Positions 32,309 through 34,430 of a stretch of 34,430 bases of DNA are shown in pieces; within the stretch, counting starts at the first letter, position 1, and each line of letters begins with the position of its first letter. Origin of the DNA: DASUGM01 sp036274055 (GTDB lineage Bacteria; Acidobacteriota; Vicinamibacteria; Vicinamibacterales; SCN-69-37). Position numbers and translations under genes: made by a program. The stretch is from assembly GCA_036274055.1 (NCBI GenBank), contig DASUGM010000014.1, positions 1 to 34,430 on the forward strand, in the 5' to 3' direction. The notes below the pieces were generated by a model. The model was given only the letters and a program-made list of their open reading frames with translations. It was not told the DNA's origin and did not search any database.

Positions 32309-33220
32309 CTTCGGCGGGATGATTGACGCGTAGTACTTGGCGCCCGGGCGCGACACGCCGCTCGCGAGCTGCTGCACCGGACGATCTTCCGGACGTTTGA
32401 AGGTCACTTCGTACTGGTTCAGCAGCCCTTCGGCGTAGATCTTCAGCCACCCCTCGATCGCCGACTGGCCGACGATGAACTCGCGGCGGCCGCCGGTGAC
32501 CTGAGTCAGGCGGTTGAGAACGACGTCGCGCGCCGGGTTTTTCAGGTCGCCGCGCTGGAGCGACACGGCCCACATCGACGCGCGCGCTTCGGCGAACGTC
32601 TGCATGATCTTCTGCGTCGGCTCGCGGCTCTGTTCGTCGCCGGGCTCGATGTTGACGATGATCATGGCGCGCCGCGGGCTCGGTTTCTTCGCCAGTTGCT
32701 TGCTGCCTTCGATGATCGCCTCGAGCAGCACCGACGCCGCGCTCGGGATTGGGAACAGGCGGTTCACCGCCTTGTCGAGGTCGCCGATCTTGTTCGTGAA
32801 GTCCTGCACCTGACGGGCTGCCTGACCGAACTCCATCACCGCGATCATCGCGTCGGGGCTGCTCGTGTTGACGTGGTGAATCATCCCGGTGAGCGAGTTC
32901 CGGATGTCGCGGATCAGCTCGGCGGATCCGGCGCCCGCCATGCTCTGGGTCCCGGCCTCTTTCGTGGTGTCGGCCAGGATCTGGATGTAAAGCGGCTGCG
33001 TCGCCTTCTTGACGCTGACGACTTCGCGAATCACGTTGTCCTCGCGGACGCCGAACTCGGCGGCGGTGAGGTCCGTGATCGGTTTGTTCTGGGCGTCGAG
33101 GACGGTCGCGAAGAATGACTTCTCGACGGCCTGCGAGCGCGCGGACACGCCTGGGACCAGAGCAAGAAGGGCGGTAACGGGAACCAGGATCAGCGATGCA
33201 CGTAGCAGGCGCGCGCTCAT
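32306..33220 (-). CDS. Short exported VWFA-related protein
   Basis: This 304-residue protein is the second short VWFA protein of the window. The signal peptide covers about 1-27 (MSARLLRASLILVPVTALLA). The N-terminal segment has FFATVLDAQNKPITDLTAAEF. The vWA domain has LYIQILADTTKEAG, with Asp-Thr-Thr at the metal-site position, and SPRRAMIIVNIEPGD. It ends soon after QYEVTFKRPEDRP, without a C-terminal domain, as does the 14672-15595 paralogue. The frame is open far upstream (to 34174). ATG 33220 is chosen because GGAGG lies 4 bases before it, TATAAT 16 bases before it, and the signal peptide follows. It is upstream of and almost adjacent to the sulfatase-fold gene, so a functional pairing is plausible. 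Confidence 0.85.
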   Translation of the reverse strand: MSARLLRASLILVPVTALLALVPGVSARSQAVEKSFFATVLDAQNKPITDLTAAEFGVREDNVIREVVSVKKATQPLYIQILADTTKEAGTQSMAGAGSAELIRDIRNSLTGMIHHVNTSSPDAMIAVMEFGQAARQVQDFTNKIGDLDKAVNRLFPIPSAASVLLEAIIEGSKQLAKKPSPRRAMIIVNIEPGDEQSREPTQKIMQTFAEARASMWAVSLQRGDLKNPARDVVLNRLTQVTGGRREFIVGQSAIEGWLKIYAEGLLNQYEVTFKRPEDRPVQQLASGVSRPGAKYYASIIPPK

Positions 33221-33224
33221 AAAG

Positions 33225-33242
33225 CCTCCGCGGCGGATTATA
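33225..33242 (-). promoter_or_regulatory. Consensus -10 (TATAAT) and Shine-Dalgarno of the short VWFA gene
   Basis: On the - strand TATAAT (33237-33242) is followed by GGAGG (33225-33229) and the ATG at 33220. Unlike several neighbours, this gene would have a short leader with a ribosome binding site. The promoter faces away from the kinase-fold gene starting near 33272. Confidence 0.65.
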
Positions 33243-33271
33243 CGTCTCCTCTTGTACTCCCCCGCGATTTT

Positions 33272-34430
33272 GTGCAGAATTGCGCCCAGACTGTCTTGAG
33301 ATCCGTTCTTCAGCTTTCCACGCCCGATCCCGCACCCAGCAAGCGCGCGTCCTGGTATACCCCCGGCCTGACCGACGGCCTGGGCGATCGTCTGTTGATG
33401 TTCGACAACACGGCGTCGTCGCTCGAACTGCTGCGGTTTCGCCGCACGTTTGGTGATCAGCCGGCGTTCGAAGCCGAACTGCGCCGGCGCGTCGATGAAC
33501 TCAAGCACTTCATGCATCCGGCGATGGCACGGGTGCGCGCCGTCGACTCGCTGGGCGACGGCGCCGGGCTGGCGCTGATTTCGAACTACGTCGACGGCAA
33601 GCGGCTGATCGACGTGCTGCACGACGCCCGCGGCGCGTCGTTTGCGACCTCGCTGATTCAGCAGATCGTGCCGGCGCTCGTGGAGTTGCACGGACAGGGC
33701 GACGACGTCGCCCACGGCGCGATCACGCCGGAACGCATCGTCGTGACGCCGGAGGGCGGGCTGGTCCTCTCCGAGCACGTGATGGGATCCGCGCTCGCAT
33801 CGCTGAACTGGCCGTCGCAGCGGCTGCGATCCGAGATCGGATTGCCGGTCACGGCTGCCAGCGTCACCGTGCTGGACGGCCGCAATGACGTGATGCAGCT
33901 CGGCTTCGTCGCGTTGTCGCTGCTGCTCGGGCGGCGCGTGGATCCGACGGCCTTTCCCGGCAGCGTCACGCATTTGCTCGACGTCGCCGGCGCCGGCCCG
34001 CGCGGGTCGTCGCCGTCCACGCAGCTCCGACGCTGGATCGAACGGGCGCTGCAGCTCGGCGACGATGCATTTGCGACCGCGCAGGACGCGCTGGACGCGC
34101 TCGACGACGTCAGTCGCGCCCGGCTGCTGGTTGCGCCCGCCGCGCCGAGGTCGATTCCGATTCCAGAAGAACACGTGCGCGCACTGCAGGCGCGGCTGCG
34201 CACCGACCAGGCGCCGGCGCGCCGGCCAACGCTCGTCGAGTTTCCTCCGGCCGCCGTCGCCGAGCCGCCGTCACGCCCACCCGAGCCGGCCGCGCCGATC
34301 GTGACGCCGCCGCGGCGACAGTTCCGGCTGGCGATCTACGCCAGCGCCGCTATCGTGCTGGCGCTCGCGTCGTTTGTGATCGGCCGCCAATTCGGTCAGC
34401 CTCGGCAGCCCGCCGGAACGCCGCCGATCT
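33272..34430 (+). CDS. Kinase-fold membrane protein with degenerate catalytic motifs (3' end outside window)
   Basis: The frame is open from here to the window end (386 codons). The N-terminal part resembles a Ser/Thr protein kinase domain: FRRTFGDQPAFEAELRRRVD matches the early helix region, HPAMARVRAV the strand after it, and ISNYVDGKRLIDVL the hinge. The catalytic loop reads HGAITPERIVV (H at residue 148) instead of HRDxKPxN, so the catalytic Asp, Lys and Asn are all replaced, and no DFG is visible (LVLSEHVMGS). A Pro/Ala-rich linker precedes a single transmembrane helix (about 350-372). A periplasmic domain probably follows outside the window; PEGA would be usual, but this is a guess. The start is uncertain: GTG 33272, TTG 33296 (no ribosome binding site at either) or ATG 33398. 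It is divergent from the short VWFA gene. Confidence 0.7.
   Translation, partial: MQNCAQTVLRSVLQLSTPDPAPSKRASWYTPGLTDGLGDRLLMFDNTASSLELLRFRRTFGDQPAFEAELRRRVDELKHFMHPAMARVRAVDSLGDGAGLALISNYVDGKRLIDVLHDARGASFATSLIQQIVPALVELHGQGDDVAHGAITPERIVVTPEGGLVLSEHVMGSALASLNWPSQRLRSEIGLPVTAASVTVLDGRNDVMQLGFVALSLLLGRRVDPTAFPGSVTHLLDVAGAGPRGSSPSTQLRRWIERALQLGDDAFATAQDALDALDDVSRARLLVAPAAPRSIPIPEEHVRALQARLRTDQAPARRPTLVEFPPAAVAEPPSRPPEPAAPIVTPPRRQFRLAIYASAAIVLALASFVIGRQFGQPRQPAGTPPI

Noticed and set aside
33221..34174. Long upstream extension of the short VWFA frame on the - strand
   Set aside because: The extension is antisense to the kinase-fold gene. ATG 33220 has a ribosome binding site, a TATAAT box and a signal peptide directly after it.

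Overview
The window looks like a chromosomal segment of an Acidobacteriota member, probably Vicinamibacteria-like. This is inferred from the high GC content, an Oar-type TonB-dependent receptor, three TMTC-type membrane/TPR proteins and ten proteins of the 'VWFA-related Acidobacterial domain' type (TIGR03436). I see no rRNA, tRNA, CRISPR array, transposase or phage gene, and no gene-free stretch over 300 bases.

Layout. 1-2545: 3' part of a TonB-dependent receptor, closed by an intrinsic terminator. 2629-10627: three TMTC-like GT-C/TPR membrane proteins and one GT39/PMT-like membrane glycosyltransferase. 10657-15595: three VWFA genes on the + strand. 15608-21367: two VWFA genes and a sulfatase-fold/TPR protein on the - strand. 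21424-29878: four VWFA genes in tandem on the + strand. 30071-33220: a second sulfatase-fold/TPR protein and a short VWFA gene on the - strand. 33272-end: a divergent kinase-fold protein with degenerate catalytic motifs, running out of the window.

How the genes may work together (inference). Most products are envelope proteins: exported VWFA proteins, membrane-anchored alkaline-phosphatase-superfamily enzymes with TPR tails, and GT-C enzymes of the kind that use polyprenyl-linked sugars. A plausible reading is a module that makes, decorates or remodels exported VWFA proteins or surface glycans. Nothing in the sequence proves this.

The most unusual signal is a family of long palindromic repeats (six copies, two arm subtypes). 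Two full copies (4633-4828 and 29878-30079) sit exactly between convergent genes and supply the stop codon of the - strand gene. Four copies lie at the 5' ends of the tandem VWFA genes. There the left arm carries the start codon (in three of them) and the right arm encodes the hydrophobic core of the signal peptide. The terminal sequence of the intergenic copies reappears at the signal-peptide/mature-protein junction of the fourth gene. A different palindrome lies in the 5' coding part of the first TMTC gene (2651-2752), and a third, unrelated perfect hairpin lies at 19137-19185. Several genes also show a TANNNT-type -10 box 6-8 bases before the start codon, suggesting leaderless transcripts.
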